A DNA stretch of 64,000 nt, taken from Nissolia schottii (Eukaryota > Streptophyta > Magnoliopsida > Fabales > Fabaceae). The notes beneath the pieces were generated by a model. The model made no database searches. It was given only the letters and a program-made list of their open reading frames with translations, and was not told the DNA's origin. The stretch is from contig QANU01098975.1 of assembly GCA_003254905.1 (NCBI GenBank), positions 592,640-656,639 on the forward strand, in the 5' to 3' direction. Numbering within the stretch: the first letter of the stretch is position 1; the number at the start of each line of letters is the position of its first letter. Position numbers and translations under genes: made by a program. Of the stretch, positions 61,801 to 64,000 are shown piece by piece.

Positions 61801-63924
61801 CGTAAAACTTATGCAAAGGTAGGTTCTTCCTCTTCACAATTCAGATGTCTAATAAACAAAAGAAAGAAAGAGGGTACAGCTAATTTGCTTTATCAAAACA
61901 TTGCAGGTGGAAATGTTGCTTTCTCTATTGCCTCAAACTGTGGACATCCTATTGGTATCAATTCATTGAGCAATGCCAACAATCAAATTCTTGGCTTCCC
62001 TATAACAAGACTTCTCAATTCCTTGCTTTTTGTTCCCTTCACCCTCTACTTCTGTTCCTTATTTACACAGATCAACTTCTACCTCTTCGTTATTTCAGTT
62101 TGTCCTTGATTTTCGACAATTTCCTGAATTTATCATTTCCAGTGCAACGTGCCACTTTCTTATAAAACTCATTTCCTAAAAAAGAGGCTTTTCCTTCATG
62201 GATTTTTTTTATTTATGTTCTGCTACTATCTTTTATATTTGAAGGGACGGTGGGAGCGGAAAACTGCTTCAATCATCAAAGAATTTATTTGCAACATAAA
62301 GAAAATAATCGCATGGTATGTCAACATCAAACTAGGCAGGAAAGCTGCTCATTGTGCTCCTGGAGAAGCATCCCATTTCACCATCAGTCTACACTAAACA
62401 TTGATTTTTATTTTCAGCCTTAGTATAGCCTTACTTTAATTGCTTATCAAATTAAGAAAGTAAAGGCAGATAAGTTCTTACAACAGCTACAACACCATCA
62501 TAAGAGTTAAGCTCCTTATTTGTTATAGATGACATCACATCAAATGCCTGTCCAGCTCTCTCTGTCACAATCACCTGTTGAATAATAGCAANNNNNNNNN
62601 NNNNNNNNNNNNNNNNNNNNNNNNNNNNNNNNNNNNNNNNNNNNNNNNNNNNNNNNNNNNNNNNNNNNNNNNNNNNNNNNNNNNNNNNNNNNNNNNNNNN
62701 NNNNNNNNNNNNNNNNNNNNNNNNNNNNNNNNNNNNNNNNNNNNNNNNNNNNNNNNNNNNNNNNNNNNNNNNNNNNNNNNNNNNNNNNNNNNNNNNNNNN
62801 NNNNNNNNNNNNNNNNNNNNNNNNNNNNNNNNNNNNNNNNNNNNNNNNNNNNNNNNNNNNNNNNNNNNNNNNNNNNNNNNNNNNNNNNNNNNNNNNNNNN
62901 NNNNNNNNNNNNNNNNNNNNNNNNNNNNNNNNNNNNNNNNNNNNNNNNNNNNNNNNNNNNNNNNNNNNNNNNNNNNNNNNNNNNNNNNNNNNNNNNNNNN
63001 NNNNNNNNNNNNNNNNNNNNNNNNNNNNNNNNNNNNNNNNNNNNNNNNNNNNNNNNNNNNNNNNNNNNNNNNNNNNNNNNNNNNNNNNNNNNNNNNNNNN
63101 NNNNNNNNNNNNNNNNNNNNNNNNNNNNNNNNNNNNNNNNNNNNNNNNNNNNNNNNNNNNNNNNNNNNNNNNNNNNNNNNNNNNNNNNNNNNNNNNNNNN
63201 NNNNNNNNNNNNNNNNNNNNNNNNNNNNNNNNNNNNNNNNNNNNNNNNNNNNNNNNNNNNNNNNNNNNNNNNNNNNNNNNNNNNNNNNNNNNNNNNNNNN
63301 NNNNNNNNNNNNNNNNNNNNNNNNNNNNNNNNNNNNNNNNNNNNNNNNNNNNNNNNNNNNNNNNNNNNNNNNNNNNNNNAAGTATAACCTAACTTTTGAC
63401 AAGACAAATTCAAATAGCTCATAAGTCGTTTTATTTGTTTATAGCCCCAACCATTAGCTGCAGGATTGACTAATCAAGAAAAGTCAATAAATGAAAACAA
63501 TATATATTCTTCTAAAACTGAATTGCAGTTTAGACACAAGGTTCATCCTTATGAATCTCAGAAGGTAGGAAAAAGGATGAATTATTAAACTCCTAAGTTA
63601 TAAACATCAACTTCACAGAAGTGGGATTATTTTTACCTCAACTACGGAACACAATCCAAAAATAAGATTGGAAAAATTTATTAAAAACGGAGTTGATGGC
63701 TTATACCGATTCTCGGTATGAGCTTAAACCAAATACATCAGATTAAACATAAACATATATTAACGTAACATAAAATTTTTATCAGGATTTGTCCATTTAG
63801 GAAACCAACAGAGATGACAATAAAAATCCACCTTTGTTGCAACTTTAGCACGTGAGAAAATAGGAGCCACAACTCCCCAAGTTCTACAACCAGCGCCTTT
63901 CCCGCTCCTTGGATGAACAAAAAC
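55869..63924 (-). CDS. CERK: Ceramide kinase (ACD5/CERK type), internal exons only
   Basis: Four exons with matching phases: 63924-63832 ([20 protein letters not shown], ending RAKVATK), 62574-62482 ([20 protein letters not shown]), 61562-61337 ([12 protein letters not shown], then a Ser/Pro/Asp-rich insert) and 55956-55869 ([20 protein letters not shown]; an alternative acceptor at 55962). Together they form the nucleotide-binding part of the diacylglycerol kinase catalytic domain; HPRSGKG and GGDG are its signature glycine motifs. GSTD rather than GSGN or GTGN points to ceramide kinase instead of sphingosine kinase. The enzyme phosphorylates ceramide; loss of Arabidopsis ACD5 causes ceramide build-up and spontaneous cell death. 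The N-terminal exons lie beyond the window. The 3' half was not found downstream, where retroelement relics and an assembly join occur. Intron 62575-63831 contains the 788-N gap and intron 55957-61336 a gypsy element. Confidence 0.88.
56005..56350 (-). repeat. Downstream LTR of the intronic gypsy element
   Basis: 346 bases; preceded by CATTA, followed by the polypurine tract on the minus strand. Confidence 0.85.
59533..59908. repeat. 94-bp tandem repeat, four copies, in the gypsy gag region
   Basis: Units start GTGGAGAATCTATTGAATAG at 59533, 59627, 59721 and 59815 and are almost identical, implying recent expansion inside an older element. The unit length is not a multiple of three. Confidence 0.92.
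60120..60440 (-). repeat. Upstream LTR of the intronic gypsy element
   Basis: 321 bases; followed by CATTA on the plus strand and preceded by the primer binding site. Confidence 0.85.
60580..60960 (-). mobile_element. Retroelement 3'-end relic, type uncertain (fossil)
   Basis: On the minus strand CCTAATGGATTTTTCCCAGG, then GAGGTTTTAGTGAGACC and a nearby TTGGGGTTTTGCCC, resembles the repetitive tails common in plant retroelements. There is no reading frame and the borders are unclear. Confidence 0.3.
60961..62481. other. Ceramide kinase intron sequence around the 61337-61562 exon
   Basis: Apart from that exon the stretch is AT-rich intron. Frames on the plus strand at 61885-62109 and 62149-62397 have no recognisable content. 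Confidence 0.5.
62592..63379. other. Assembly gap (788 N)
   Basis: Run of N inside a ceramide kinase intron. Because the exons on both sides join in phase and in family order, the gap need not hide an exon. Confidence 1.
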
Positions 63925-64000
63925 CTAGTGAATCAGAAATAATCTCTGGAAAAAGTTCATTTCAATCAATCAATGAAAGTAAAAAAGTAAAATTATACAG

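Noticed and set aside
1-64000. tRNA, rRNA or snoRNA genes and a miRNA precursor
   Set aside because: No cloverleaf with both A and B boxes and no rRNA signature was seen by eye; the foldback MITE at 10097 is the only long hairpin and is better explained as a transposon.

Overview
The window is nuclear DNA of a dicot plant, most likely a legume of the Phaseoleae. That placement is an inference from the close resemblance of the ELF3 protein to legume ELF3 and from the types of retroelement present; it was not tested by a search. The genes have spliced, AT-rich introns. There are two N runs (47843-48029 and 62592-63379) and single Ns at 38252, 46366 and 49420, and two of the single Ns lie at abrupt sequence changes.

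Layout. 1-2190 (+): the last five exons of a vacuolar processing enzyme (legumain) gene. 3442-11177 (+): a DUF1639 family gene with a long leader and a foldback MITE in its second coding intron. 14459-14647 (-): a small GPI-anchored arabinogalactan peptide gene. 15267-24500: a gene-free block holding a probable gypsy solo LTR, a broken copia copy, a gypsy gag relic, a long-TIR element, an hAT-type element with a clean 8-bp target duplication, and small MITEs. 24508-40667 (+): three tandem neprosin-type (DUF239) copies in different states of decay. The first has a copia element with two LTRs inserted in its last exon (27304-34763, duplicated AAGAA). The second is only a 3' exon. The third is nearly whole but lacks one family exon and has one reading-frame shift.

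41390-45510 (-): a complete four-exon EARLY FLOWERING 3 gene, the circadian evening-complex scaffold and the most clearly intact gene here. 46.3-54.5 kb: an AT-rich upstream region followed by a pile of retroelement relics in both orientations. 55869-63924 (-): four internal exons of a ceramide kinase gene (ACD5/CERK type). Its fourth visible intron carries a gypsy element with duplicated CATTA, and its downstream exons cannot be found in the window.

The host genes are unrelated in function and there is no operon-like logic. I see no new defence or regulatory system. The points most worth a second look are the neprosin array and its repeated rearrangement, the dense TGGGCY motif array and 263-bp tandem repeats in the leader of the copia element, the minimal AUG-UAG uORF candidate in front of the DUF1639 gene, the loss of the ceramide kinase 3' half beside a doubtful assembly join, and several well-bounded small transposons with readable target duplications.
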